Shown: piece after piece, positions 8,488 to 17,198 of the stretch
Position numbering within the stretch: the stretch's first letter is position 1
Layout of the letters: the number at the start of each line of letters is the position of its first letter
Assembly: GCA_023260435.1 (NCBI GenBank)
Contig: JALQVG010000095.1
Coordinates: forward strand, 1 to 33,905
Source: Flavobacteriaceae bacterium
Lineage (GTDB): Bacteria > Bacteroidota > Bacteroidia > Flavobacteriales > Flavobacteriaceae
Direction: 5' to 3'
DNA length: 33,905 bases
Translations under genes and position numbers: made by a program
The notes under the pieces: generated by a model
Told to the model about the DNA's origin: nothing
Seen by the model: the letters and a program-made list of their open reading frames with translations, nothing else
Databases searched by the model: none

Positions 8488-9423
8488 ATGAATCCAGGTA
8501 CCCCCCTTGAATTTCACGCCCAGGGCAAGCTCTTGATCTCGGGGGAATACGCGGTTTTGGATGGCGCTTTAGCCTTAGCGATCCCGACCAAAAAGGGACA
8601 ATCCATGCGGATTCAGCCCCAAAAAGAGGCACACCCTTCCATCACATGGCGAGCATTTGATGTAAACCACCAGGAATGGCTGCGGTGCTCTTGGGCCTAC
8701 CCCCTTTTTGAGCTGACCCAGCCAACACCAAAGACCCCTGAAGAAAAACACCTTTTTGAGCTGTTGCAACGCTGTCAATCGCTCAATCCGCTATTTAACC
8801 TGGCTGAACAATACCCACAAGGTGTTCTGGTGGAAACCTATCTCGATTTTCATCGGGCCTGGGGATGGGGTACATCTTCCACCCTACTTCATCTGTTGGG
8901 GCAGTGGGCACAGGTGTCGGCTTGGGATCTAGCCCAAGGCAGATTTTCTGGGAGCGGTTATGACCTCGCATGTGCCGCAGCCCAGGGCCCCATTCACTAT
9001 CAAATAACTCAGCAAGGACCAAAATCCACCTCGGTGGATTGGGAGCCGCCGTTTGTGGACCAACTTCACTTGGTCTACCTAGAACAAAAGCAGCAGAGCC
9101 AGAGTGCCATTGCGCACTACAGAGCCGCAACAGGCCCTAAACAACCCCTAGTGGATCAAATCTCGAGGCTCACGACACAGATGACCAGTTGTCAGACAAC
9201 TGATCACTGGAATGAGCTGGTGGGCCGCCACGAGCAACTCTTGGGCAGTCTGTTGCAGCTGCCCACGGCTTTAGAGAGATGGTTTGACGATTATCCCGGT
9301 TCCATCAAAAGCCTGGGGGCTTGGGGGGGAGACTTTGTGCTGGCCTGTGGTCCGAGCGACTATTTTACAACAAAAGGCTACACAACTTGTCTGCCATTTA
9401 AGGAAGTCGTGCGTTTCCACTAA
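8488..9423 (+). CDS. GHMP-superfamily kinase, GYDIA type, probable mevalonate-pathway kinase
   Basis: A small-molecule kinase of the galactokinase/homoserine/mevalonate/phosphomevalonate fold. The start is the ATG at 8488; a TTG 27 nt upstream inside mvaA is less likely. Residues 12-26 have the GKLLISGEYAVLDGA start typical of GHMP kinases. The ATP loop is unusual, RAWGWGTSSTLL (123-134), with Trp residues beside the Gly/Ser core. SGSGYDLACAA (154-164) is the variant of the family name motif, and Asp159 is the likely catalytic Asp. Near the C-terminus, GAWGGDFVLAC resembles the GHMP C-terminal Gly-rich motif. The one-nt spacing after mvaA implies coexpression and a mevalonate-pathway substrate, perhaps phosphomevalonate. 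The exact substrate cannot be read from the sequence. Confidence 0.85.
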   Translation: MNPGTPLEFHAQGKLLISGEYAVLDGALALAIPTKKGQSMRIQPQKEAHPSITWRAFDVNHQEWLRCSWAYPLFELTQPTPKTPEEKHLFELLQRCQSLNPLFNLAEQYPQGVLVETYLDFHRAWGWGTSSTLLHLLGQWAQVSAWDLAQGRFSGSGYDLACAAAQGPIHYQITQQGPKSTSVDWEPPFVDQLHLVYLEQKQQSQSAIAHYRAATGPKQPLVDQISRLTTQMTSCQTTDHWNELVGRHEQLLGSLLQLPTALERWFDDYPGSIKSLGAWGGDFVLACGPSDYFTTKGYTTCLPFKEVVRFH

Positions 9424-9460
9424 GTCCGGTTTAATTCGGAATTTTAGAATCAATACCAAA

Positions 9461-9499
9461 AAAAGAGGGATCCCTGCCTGCGGCAGGGATCCCTCTTTT
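9461..9499. terminator. Perfect 18-bp hairpin terminator between convergent genes
   Basis: Arms 9461-9478 and 9482-9499 are exact inverted repeats with a 3-nt loop. An A run starts one arm and a T run ends the other, so it can serve both the GHMP kinase gene and the convergent ppiD-like gene. Confidence 0.92.
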
Positions 9500-9517
9500 G
9501 ATAACGCGCGTTATCTA

Positions 9518-11578
9518 CTAGTAGAACAAATAGCGATTGTCTTCAATTTTAGCCGCTTTTACACGCGCTGAATAAGCGCGGTAAGGAGCTAAATTGATCT
9601 GACCCGCATTTTGAGAACGCGCCAAAACTTTGTAGTCCGCTAAATCCTCCGCGGAACGTTTTTGGTTGACTTGTACCAAGAACACACCGCTGTTTCCTTT
9701 CAATGGTCCTGAAGATGCACCAGCCTCTAAGGAGAAAGCATATCCAACAACGAATGGCTCTCTTCCAGCACCAGGCAATACAGGGCTTTGCGCAGTCATC
9801 GCAGTAGCTTGTTGCACAGCAACACCCGCTTTAGCAGCAGCAGCCTCCAAGGTCAACCCTTGGTATTCAGCCTTGAGCGCAGCCGCTTTTTTCTCGTTGC
9901 GCAATATGGGAGTAACCGTAAGTGCCGCATCAGCTGGATCCATCAACCCTTTACGCAGTTTGGTCACGAGCTGTACGATTACGTAGCCATTGGCCACATT
10001 GAATTTCTTGATGTCACCTACTTCGGTTTCAGGTAAGAACGACCACTGAACAATACCTCTTTGCAATCCGATCCCCGGAAGGTTCTCTTCCATCGCCCCT
10101 ACTTTGTTGATCGGGAATACCGAAAGGTTTTGCGCTTTAGCAACCTCCTCAAATTTAAGGGGGTCTTTAGTGGCTTCCATCTCAAAAGCAGCTGCTTTGG
10201 TGAACAATTCATTGATGGTCTGCTCAGAAGGAGCAATATCCTTCGTTAGGTGAGCTACTTGATAAGAAGATTGTTTCTCCTCTACTTTGACCACGTGGTA
10301 GCCAAATTCTGTTTCGATCATTTCGATAGCGCCAACAGGCTTACCAAAGACGAAGTCATTGAATTTTGGGGTCATTTCCCCAGGACCAAAAAATCCTAAA
10401 TCTCCCCCATTTTGGGCGGTAGGTCCGTCAGAAAACTCACGTGCTAGTGCAGCAAAATCAGCTCCTGGAGCTTTGGCTTTGGCCAATACCTCCAAGGCGC
10501 GTACTCGTGCTTCCTCTTGGTTTCTGGTTACATCAGGACGAACGCGTTCTGCTCCAGACCAACCTATTAAAACGTGGCTAGCTCGTGCCCAACCATTGGG
10601 TTTTACCCCGAGTAACTTACTGTATTTCAACTGTCCATTTTCGCGGTATGGTCCATAAGTCTGGCCAACCCCACTGGCAATGATTTGCTTAGAAAATGAA
10701 GTATTCAGGTTTTGCTCACTGAAGTAAGCCGTATCCAATGACTGTACCGAGTTAGCTTGCAAGAAAGCGGCCAAGTCTTGGGTGGTATTAAATTCGTCCA
10801 CCAAGGCAGCCATCTCTTGCTCCACTACTGCTTCATCATCTGCAGAAGGCAATTCTTGGATGTATACTGCGCGCAAGGTACGGGCTTCCTCCTGCTCAAA
10901 ACGAGTAGGGTATTTATTCATGTAGGCTTTGATCTCATCCACGCTCACTTCCGAATCAGCATCAGCGATCAAGGTGTACGGCAACTGAACAAATGACAGA
11001 TCCACCTGTGCATTGGCTTTTTTGTGCGCTGCTTTGGCATCAGATACGGTGGTGTAAATAGAACCCGCCAAAAGGCTGTTGTACGATTGTTCTTTAGCGC
11101 TCAAGGAAATGGCCAGTTCATCTTGCAACCACATTTGGTAGCGCGCAGGGTCATTGGCCTTCCACTGGGCAACAGCGGCCACAAACACAGAAGGATCAAA
11201 CACCCCATCCGCTTGGAATTCAGGTGCTTCAGCATAACCGGGAACGGTAGCCAAAAAATCGATGATTTGGTCTCCTTCAATGTCGATACCTAAATCCTCA
11301 AAGGCTTCTTCCATCAACACTTTTCTGAGTTCTGCATTCCAAACCTGTTCGGCGATTTGCGCAGAAGAGGCTTGACCACCAGCACGTTGTGCAGCAGCTT
11401 CCATTTTTTGTCGGAACTGTTCCAAAGAGATTTCAGTGCCATTTACCTCGGCAACTGAACCTGGACCATTGGCCCCACTTTGGGTGAAAATTCCAGAGAT
11501 TACAAAGGAAAATAAGGCAAGACCGATGATAACGATCAATACAGTGGTTCTTTTTCTAATTTTATCTAATACTGCCAT
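9518..11578 (-). CDS. PpiD/SurA-type membrane-anchored peptidyl-prolyl isomerase
   Basis: A periplasmic folding chaperone held in the inner membrane, likely acting on outer-membrane proteins. Residues 11-31 form a single N-terminal transmembrane anchor after a basic MAVLDKIRKR start. Residues about 35-200 are the SurA_N-type chaperone region. Residues 331-435 are a parvulin domain starting ARASHVLIG, with FSDGPTAQNGGDLGFFGPGE (382-401) and EFGYHVVKVEE (424-434). A second, divergent helical/PPI-like region fills the C-terminus. At 686 residues it matches flavobacterial PpiD. It is the last gene of the coaX-to-ppiD cluster. A TATTTTCG on the minus strand at 11603-11610 may give it an extra promoter. 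It is PpiD-like in topology, not soluble SurA. Confidence 0.9.
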   Translation of the reverse strand: MAVLDKIRKRTTVLIVIIGLALFSFVISGIFTQSGANGPGSVAEVNGTEISLEQFRQKMEAAAQRAGGQASSAQIAEQVWNAELRKVLMEEAFEDLGIDIEGDQIIDFLATVPGYAEAPEFQADGVFDPSVFVAAVAQWKANDPARYQMWLQDELAISLSAKEQSYNSLLAGSIYTTVSDAKAAHKKANAQVDLSFVQLPYTLIADADSEVSVDEIKAYMNKYPTRFEQEEARTLRAVYIQELPSADDEAVVEQEMAALVDEFNTTQDLAAFLQANSVQSLDTAYFSEQNLNTSFSKQIIASGVGQTYGPYRENGQLKYSKLLGVKPNGWARASHVLIGWSGAERVRPDVTRNQEEARVRALEVLAKAKAPGADFAALAREFSDGPTAQNGGDLGFFGPGEMTPKFNDFVFGKPVGAIEMIETEFGYHVVKVEEKQSSYQVAHLTKDIAPSEQTINELFTKAAAFEMEATKDPLKFEEVAKAQNLSVFPINKVGAMEENLPGIGLQRGIVQWSFLPETEVGDIKKFNVANGYVIVQLVTKLRKGLMDPADAALTVTPILRNEKKAAALKAEYQGLTLEAAAAKAGVAVQQATAMTAQSPVLPGAGREPFVVGYAFSLEAGASSGPLKGNSGVFLVQVNQKRSAEDLADYKVLARSQNAGQINLAPYRAYSARVKAAKIEDNRYLFY

Positions 11579-11643
11579 GCGTGCAAAAAATTAAAGTGGT
11601 GGCGAAAATACCATTTTCTTTTGAGATAATAAAACGCTTAGGG

Positions 11644-12933
11644 CTAGGATTCCCTTTCTAAATACCTGAGTTGTACGGCGTCTATCTTGTTGCCGGAAAC
11701 TTCTAATACATCAAAACGATACCCCCCCAATTCGATCTGTTCTGCAGCCTGAGGAATTTCCCCAAGCGCATTGACGATGTAACCGCCAAGTGTCGTGTAT
11801 TCCTCGCTTTCAGGCAAGGCAAATCCATACGTTTCATTCAAGTAATCAATTTCCAACCGAGCGGAAAAAATATACCCTTCAGCACCTAAAACTTCTTCTC
11901 TGAGGTCATCGGAATCGTGCTCGTCTTCAATATCGCCAAACAACACCTCTATAATGTCTTCTACGGTCAACATACCAGAAGTACCCCCGTACTCGTCGAG
12001 AACTACCGCAATGCTCTTGCGTTTTTTGGTCAGCACATTGAGGATATCACTGATCAGCATAGTTTCAGGCACAAACTCAATCGGCATCAAAATTCCTTTG
12101 ATGGTTCTGGGTTTTTGAAACAACGCATAGCTGTGTACATAACCGATTATGTTGTCGATAGTCCCTTGATAGACCAATAATTTCGAATAACCCGTTTCTG
12201 AAAAAATCTTGACCAGCTCTTTGGGGGGGTCACTTAACGCTACCGCCATCAATTCGGTGCGGGGGATCATAATCTCCCGAGCTTTTACATTGCTAAACTC
12301 CAACGCGTTCTGAAAAATCTGAATTTCGGTATCCACATCATCTTGGTCCTCTACCTGATCCATGTGCTCTTGGATGTAGTCCTCGAGCTCTACCTTGGAA
12401 AAGGCAATCTGAACTTCATCGCCTTTAGTGTTAAAAAACAAACGCAAAATGCCGTCTGAGATTTTAATCACGAACGTGGAAAACAGTGAGAACAACTGAT
12501 AAAACACAAAGGCAGGTATCGCTAAAGTCTTTATCAAGGTATTGGCGTAAATCTGAAAAAGCACCTTGGGTAAAAACTCGGCGGTCACCAAAATAACCAG
12601 TGTGGAAATAATGGTTTGGGTCACCAAAGCGCCCTCTTCCACCATCCAGCGCAACAGGGGCCACTGAGTCGGCCACTGGGCAAACCACTCCACCAGGAGA
12701 TCTCCCATATAAAACCCATACACCACCAAAGCGATGTTGTTGCCGATCAACATGGCGGCAATAAATTTGGAGGGGCGTTCAGTTAAGCGTTTTAACGTAT
12801 CGGCAAGTACTCCTTTCTGCTTTTTTTCGATCTCAATATGGATCTTGTTGGAGGAGATATAAGCGATCTCCATTCCGGAAAAAAAGGCGGAAAAAATCAG
12901 CGAAACAATAATGACAAGTACGGCGTAGTCCAA
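11644..12933 (-). CDS. CNNM/CorC-family membrane protein (DUF21, CBS pair, CorC_HlyC)
   Basis: A membrane protein of the hemolysin-C/CorC class; members are implicated in Mg2+/Co2+ handling, but the exact role is often unknown. Residues 1-185 are the DUF21 membrane domain, opening with an FSAFFSGMEIAYISSNK stretch (14-30). Residues about 215-335 hold two CBS domains, with IMIPRTELMAV (221-231) and the VLDEYGGTSGMLTVEDI signature (311-327). Residues 348-427 are the C-terminal CorC_HlyC domain. The start is a TTG placed directly after the TAA of the preceding small gene, and in the same frame. The next ATG (residue 21) would delete the first helix, so TTG is favoured. Flavobacterial GldE belongs to this family, but no gld genes are nearby. 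Membership is sure; the function is not. Confidence 0.88.
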   Translation of the reverse strand: MDYAVLVIIVSLIFSAFFSGMEIAYISSNKIHIEIEKKQKGVLADTLKRLTERPSKFIAAMLIGNNIALVVYGFYMGDLLVEWFAQWPTQWPLLRWMVEEGALVTQTIISTLVILVTAEFLPKVLFQIYANTLIKTLAIPAFVFYQLFSLFSTFVIKISDGILRLFFNTKGDEVQIAFSKVELEDYIQEHMDQVEDQDDVDTEIQIFQNALEFSNVKAREIMIPRTELMAVALSDPPKELVKIFSETGYSKLLVYQGTIDNIIGYVHSYALFQKPRTIKGILMPIEFVPETMLISDILNVLTKKRKSIAVVLDEYGGTSGMLTVEDIIEVLFGDIEDEHDSDDLREEVLGAEGYIFSARLEIDYLNETYGFALPESEEYTTLGGYIVNALGEIPQAAEQIELGGYRFDVLEVSGNKIDAVQLRYLERES

Positions 12934-13140
12934 TTAGGAAGGATTGTTGTCGCGCTGACGTTGTTCGAATTTTTTGCGGTAATTTCTTCGAAAAAAGAAC
13001 ATCCCCACAGACACCAACAAAAACACCCCCATCAGGGCCAGTGGTTGGTCGGGCTGTCCCCAAGTAGTTATGATTTTATAGGCAGCCATGATAGCCACTA
13101 GGAGGTATAGGTATTCAGTAAAGCGCAATATCTTGATCAT
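12934..13140 (-). CDS. Small two-helix membrane protein in the envelope cluster
   Basis: 68 residues with two hydrophobic segments, about 8-24 and 34-50. They are separated by a short loop (TTWGQPDQP) and followed by a strongly basic tail (FFFRRNYRKKFEQRQR), which by the positive-inside rule is cytoplasmic. I do not recognise a named family. The ATG overlaps the LptC-like stop by one base (TGATG). The stop TAA is followed directly by the TTG of the CorC-like gene. Tight coupling on both sides argues that it is real and works with its neighbours. It could be a small partner or stability factor of the CorC-like protein or the LPS export machinery; that is inference only. Confidence 0.75.
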   Translation of the reverse strand: MIKILRFTEYLYLLVAIMAAYKIITTWGQPDQPLALMGVFLLVSVGMFFFRRNYRKKFEQRQRDNNPS

Positions 13141-13748
13141 CAGTCTTGTTTTATGGATAAAAATCCAGAGGTTTTCTGGGCGTTAAAGTACGTAAAATCC
13201 CGTTTTAAATCCAGACCCGTACCGTACATCACCGTCTGGTCCTCAGGGTTGGTGAAGACAAACGAACCGTCGGTAAAAATCCAATTTTCTTTGCGGTCCC
13301 AGTAGAGCTGATCGGTTTCCAGTCGTTTTCCATCGGGCATGTCTATGCGCACAGAGCCCTTTAGGTTGACCAAACTTGTTCGGGAAAACACCTCTGCCTG
13401 ATCGGCTGTAATGCGGGTAGACTGACCTTGAGCATCAAAGACGGTGAGCACTACACCAGAAGGAAATTTTTTAAAGGGAAACGCCAAATGATCGTAGTCC
13501 AAAGACCGTGGACTTTCCAAGGTAGCTAAATGTTGCGCATTTTTGGTGTACGAAGGCGCTTCGAGGCTATCGACCGGCAATTCATAGTAGTTTAGGGAAA
13601 ATGAATCGGCAATACCTTGGGGCAACAGCGCAGGCAAATCCCCTGACGTCTCCATCACCTCAGGCTCATGCCCGCCACAAGCCACAAAAAAGAATGCCAC
13701 AACTACAGTTGTGGCAAAGCTTTGTACCTTATGTGGTCGACCCCTCAT
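13140..13748 (-). CDS. lptC: LptC-like LPS-export lipoprotein
   Basis: LptC links the LptB2FG extractor to the periplasmic LptA bridge during LPS export. The 202 residues start with a basic segment, a hydrophobic stretch and FFVACGG, so a lipobox Cys at residue 24 is likely in place of the membrane anchor of E. coli LptC. The remainder is beta-rich and contains the OstA/LptC-type pattern, including a GVVLTVFDAQGQSTRITADQ segment. The 'destruct/transform' style wording of the fold (alternating short strands, LKGSVRI and LETDQLYWDRKENWIFTDG) fits Lpt jellyroll proteins. The ATG overlaps the TPR gene stop (TAATG) and the stop overlaps the next ATG. Identification rests on pattern, length and operon position. 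Confidence 0.8.
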   Translation of the reverse strand: MRGRPHKVQSFATTVVVAFFFVACGGHEPEVMETSGDLPALLPQGIADSFSLNYYELPVDSLEAPSYTKNAQHLATLESPRSLDYDHLAFPFKKFPSGVVLTVFDAQGQSTRITADQAEVFSRTSLVNLKGSVRIDMPDGKRLETDQLYWDRKENWIFTDGSFVFTNPEDQTVMYGTGLDLKRDFTYFNAQKTSGFLSIKQD

Positions 13749-15118
13749 TAGATGGAAGGGACGCGAACACTACCGCCCACCCAACAGTCGAAGCTGATGG
13801 TTTGACCAGCAAGTCCAGATTCAAATATATCGGTCTTTGATGGCGCTTTAGCATTGTAGCTTTCCAGAGTGCGGTTGGCGATGTTTTTAATCGACAAGTC
13901 CACTTTTCCGGCTTTGGCGGCCATCTCAGCTGCTTTCCAATAAATGGCGCGCTTTTCAAAAGTGGTTTTTCCACAATCATCCGCTGAATTGGCATACAAA
14001 CGAGCGATCAACAAATAGGCGCGTCCATTCGATGGATCTTCAGCAATCGCTTTTTGGGCATAATTGCGTGCGTTGATCTTAGAAGACTTTTCGTAGGTAG
14101 TAGCTACTTTGTAGAAAATAGCGCTGCGTTTTTTCGCATCGCCTTCCATCTCAACAGCCTTGTTAAAGTCAGCAACGGCTCCATTGTTGTTTCCTTGCTT
14201 TTGCTTCAACATACCTAAGTAGAAATAGGCATCCGCTGAAGGATCCAAGGCGTTTTGCGCCTCCACCAATTTCACAAAAAGCGGATCATCCGTACATTCT
14301 TTAGCAAACATGCGGCTTACGGCACCTTTAACCCAACGGATATCGCCTTTTTTAGCAGCGAAATTTCTTTGGTATAAAGGGATCAAGTTATCGCAGTTAG
14401 CTAAGTTACCCAGCTTCACATCGATGCTCTCAGAGATTTGGTTAAATACTTTAGAGTTGTTTTCAGCCACTTGCAACATACGCTCTTCTCTGGAGGTAAG
14501 CGCTGTGCCCGCATCCTGTTTGTCTGACAAAGACGCAGCTGTTTTGTTCAATGAAGCAAACTCCTCATCGATTTTCTCTTTAACCACATCATAGGCGGCA
14601 AATACTTCGTCCAAATCTTTTTGACCTGCAGCGTTCAAATCAACCAAAACAGAGAAGTATAAGTAGATCGCTTTAGGGTTCTTAAAATTGGCACCATCTT
14701 CATTCACAGCACGGTCCAATAATTGAAACACCTCTAGGTCTGACCCCATTTTGTTATCTGATTTGATAATCGCCTCATCAATCAAAACACTAGCTAGTGT
14801 AGCGCGATCTGGAAAATAAGTGCGGGTTTTAGCCACTAGATCTAACAAATCTTTTACCTCAGCTTCTTTAGCTGCACCAGTTGCCTTATCAATTCGGTAG
14901 TTTAGAATGCGTTCTCCATAGGAAAAAGTAGCGTAGTTAAGCTCTGGGCAATTTTCATACACCTGCTTCCATGGCTCATAGGCAGCATCAAAATTCTTCA
15001 CTTTCACGTACTCTGAAAAGATAGACAAGTTGGTCATACACTCCTCTTGAGAGGCCTGAGCCATCACTGAAGTGCTCATCAGACCTACTGCGGCCAACAT
15101 CGCGAATAACTGCTTCAT
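13748..15118 (-). CDS. Secreted TPR-repeat protein of the envelope cluster
   Basis: A 456-residue exported protein. Residues 1-20 are a Sec signal peptide ending at VMAQA. The middle is mainly helical. Residues 297-375 hold at least two recognisable TPR units, for example AYFYLGMLKQKQGNNNGAVA and KINARNYAQKAIAEDPSNGR. A QEEC pair and several further Cys are scattered through it. TPR modules usually hold protein partners, so a scaffold or outer-membrane assembly role in the periplasm is plausible. A strong promoter lies just upstream at 15148-15180, so this gene and those after it can be transcribed apart from coaX. The substrate or partner is unknown. Confidence 0.85.
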   Translation of the reverse strand: MKQLFAMLAAVGLMSTSVMAQASQEECMTNLSIFSEYVKVKNFDAAYEPWKQVYENCPELNYATFSYGERILNYRIDKATGAAKEAEVKDLLDLVAKTRTYFPDRATLASVLIDEAIIKSDNKMGSDLEVFQLLDRAVNEDGANFKNPKAIYLYFSVLVDLNAAGQKDLDEVFAAYDVVKEKIDEEFASLNKTAASLSDKQDAGTALTSREERMLQVAENNSKVFNQISESIDVKLGNLANCDNLIPLYQRNFAAKKGDIRWVKGAVSRMFAKECTDDPLFVKLVEAQNALDPSADAYFYLGMLKQKQGNNNGAVADFNKAVEMEGDAKKRSAIFYKVATTYEKSSKINARNYAQKAIAEDPSNGRAYLLIARLYANSADDCGKTTFEKRAIYWKAAEMAAKAGKVDLSIKNIANRTLESYNAKAPSKTDIFESGLAGQTISFDCWVGGSVRVPSI

Positions 15119-15147
15119 AATTCCTTAGTTTAATCGTTAGAAAGGTG

Positions 15148-15180
15148 CAAAAATAATTAATTTATTTTTCTCTTGACAAA
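15148..15180 (-). promoter_or_regulatory. Strong Bacteroidetes-type promoter for the TPR/lptC part of the cluster
   Basis: On the minus strand, TTTG at 15180-15177 is followed after 21 nt by TATTTTTG at 15155-15148, an exact match to TAnnTTTG. The -33 box lies inside the last codons of the upstream beta-barrel gene. The expected start is about 20 nt before the ATG at 15118. Confidence 0.7.
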
Positions 15181-16422
15181 CCAACGGTCATTTAGGGAGA
15201 GCCCTAGTGAAAATTTCACGAATTGCTCCTCGATCAGACCTCCTTGGGTGGTACCTCTTTTCCCTGCGCCTACATTTAGATTCAGGTTAGAAAAAGTGCC
15301 GCTCAATGGTAAACCTACACCAAAAGTAATGCCAGACTCTTCGATGGGTTGATTTTGAACAATCATCCCCGTTTCGGTTAAGTACCCACCAAAGCGGTAG
15401 GTAATCCGCTGTCGATATTTGGCAAATGTATCAAACGAAGGTACCCAGTACCCGCCGATTCTCCAGGTAGATGCTTGGGTATACTGAACTTGGCTTTGAG
15501 TTAAAAACTCGCTTTGCAAGGCACCCATGTCCTGCATTTCATATTCAGCGGACAACAACCAACTCATGTCTTTACCTAAGCCTATCCCCAAACGAGTCAC
15601 CGTAGGCAACACAAGATCCGTTTCAACCATACCAGACCCACTCAAATCAACCTCCTCAACCTCTACTTTCTGGTTGGAAGACATGACGATAGATCCTAGT
15701 TCTAGGGTATTCTCTGAAGTCAATGACGCCTCGGTTTGTAATTGAGCCGTTCCGAACAAAGTGAGCGAAGAACTCAAAGGAAGCTCCGCATTGGCGGCCA
15801 AAGTCCATCCTATTCCGCGTATTCTGGAAAATTTGCGTTCAAAGGTTCCCAATATAAGCGCGTCAAGCGATTGAATGCGCTGCTTTTCCACATATCCGAA
15901 ATGAGCGTTCATCGAAGCACCTACAGAAAGGTATTTATTTAGATTCCATCCGCCAGAAAAATACATACGGCTCCAATCCCCGGTTCCTTGAAATAAATTT
16001 TTGCTGGTCACCCCCTCGCTATCTTCAGACTCAGAGAAAAGGTTGTAATCCATAGCTGCGTAAGGAACTACCCCAAAACCAAAAGAAGCTTTTGGAGTGA
16101 TGGGAAATGCAATGCCCAAATAGGACAAACGCGTAGAGGACCCAGATTGACTACCTAGATCGGAATTAAGATTAGATTGGGTACGGGATAGACCTAAACT
16201 GTACACGGTCAATTTGAGTTTCCCCAGTGAAGCGGGGTTATTCAATGCCCCGTGTATTGAATCTCCATAGAGCGTAATTCCCCCCATCGCTTCATTTTCC
16301 GCAGTACTGACGCGTTGTTGTTGACCAAAGCCAAAAAAAGAGTAAGGTGATACTGTGGACTGCTGAGACCAAGAAATTCCTGCCCAGGCCAATGCACAAA
16401 ACAACAATAAGTATTTATTCAT
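15157..16422 (-). CDS. Outer-membrane beta-barrel protein, FadL/OmpP1-like
   Basis: A 421-residue protein with a Sec signal peptide ending at SWSQ (about residue 20). After it comes YSFFGFGQQQ and an 'NEAMGGI...GALNNPASLGKL' pattern. This matches the N-terminal hatch of Bacteroidetes FadL-like barrel proteins, where asparagine-rich NPA motifs are typical. The rest is made of alternating amphipathic strands ending LSLGLSLNDRWFVKRKIN. No enzyme motif is visible. The ATG overlaps the coaX stop as ATGA, and the gene precedes the TPR and LptC-like genes. A transport or structural role in the outer membrane is likely; the ligand is unknown. Confidence 0.75.
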   Translation of the reverse strand: MNKYLLLFCALAWAGISWSQQSTVSPYSFFGFGQQQRVSTAENEAMGGITLYGDSIHGALNNPASLGKLKLTVYSLGLSRTQSNLNSDLGSQSGSSTRLSYLGIAFPITPKASFGFGVVPYAAMDYNLFSESEDSEGVTSKNLFQGTGDWSRMYFSGGWNLNKYLSVGASMNAHFGYVEKQRIQSLDALILGTFERKFSRIRGIGWTLAANAELPLSSSLTLFGTAQLQTEASLTSENTLELGSIVMSSNQKVEVEEVDLSGSGMVETDLVLPTVTRLGIGLGKDMSWLLSAEYEMQDMGALQSEFLTQSQVQYTQASTWRIGGYWVPSFDTFAKYRQRITYRFGGYLTETGMIVQNQPIEESGITFGVGLPLSGTFSNLNLNVGAGKRGTTQGGLIEEQFVKFSLGLSLNDRWFVKRKIN

Positions 16423-17162
16423 AGTGACTTTTGGTATTCCAGCAAAGCATTGAGGCCCTGCAACAAAAAATAAGGTTCGGCAAAGATGGCTTTTTTTACA
16501 CGCACAGACAAAAATTCAGCATCTCCCCCTGTTAAAATAAGTGTTAAATCACCGTATTGCGCGCTCAAGGCTTCATACCAACCTTCAATTTCAAAAACCA
16601 GCCCCGAAGCAGCCCCTGTGTTCATGCAGCTCTGAGTATCTAATCCCAGTAAAGAATCAGACGCCTCAAAAGTCAATTTAGGCAGACGAGCCGTACCCCG
16701 GTGCATCGCATCCAAGCGCATCTGCAGCCCTGGAGCAATTCCTCCGCCCAGATGCGTTCCCTGTGCAGACAACAAATCATAGGTCACGCAGCTTCCCGCA
16801 TCCACCACCAAACAATGCTGCTGAGGATACAGTGACCATGCTGCGGCCAATACCGCCCGACGGTCAGCCCCTAAACCAGGACCATACGCCGAGTCAAAAG
16901 GCATCACCAGGTCCTCCATAAACCAAAGACCTGCCTGAGGAAATACCTGCCCCCAATACCAAGCATCAATGACACCAGCTACCGAAGACACCACTACCTC
17001 ACGCACATCACCATAATCACCCGCCCACAAGGCAAATTCCGATGTAAACCCCTCAGCCCCAAAAGTCGCAAACTCAACTCCCTGACCCTGAGCGTCAAAC
17101 AAACCCACCTTAATCCGGGTATTCCCTATATCTACGGTACAATGCACACGCAAATATGGCAA
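16419..17162 (-). CDS. coaX: Type III pantothenate kinase
   Basis: CoaX phosphorylates pantothenate, the first step of coenzyme A synthesis. TVDIGNTRIKVG (9-20) is the ATP-binding phosphate-1 motif. GPGLGADRRAVLAAAW (94-109) carries the catalytic Asp100 in the GxDR motif. VVDAGSCVTYDLL (119-131) binds the monovalent cation, and HLGGGIAPGLQMR (137-149) completes the site. No ATG is available. TTG at 17162, TTG at 17153 and GTG at 17147 are all possible starts. An AAGGAGAG about 11 nt before the first makes it reasonable, though later starts better match typical lengths. Length and motifs say it is complete. It heads the envelope cluster and diverges from the tRNA-Phe gene. Confidence 0.92.
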   Translation of the reverse strand: MPYLRVHCTVDIGNTRIKVGLFDAQGQGVEFATFGAEGFTSEFALWAGDYGDVREVVVSSVAGVIDAWYWGQVFPQAGLWFMEDLVMPFDSAYGPGLGADRRAVLAAAWSLYPQQHCLVVDAGSCVTYDLLSAQGTHLGGGIAPGLQMRLDAMHRGTARLPKLTFEASDSLLGLDTQSCMNTGAASGLVFEIEGWYEALSAQYGDLTLILTGGDAEFLSVRVKKAIFAEPYFLLQGLNALLEYQKSL

Positions 17163-17198
17163 ATCTCCCCCACTCTCCTTTTCTTTTTACACAAATTG

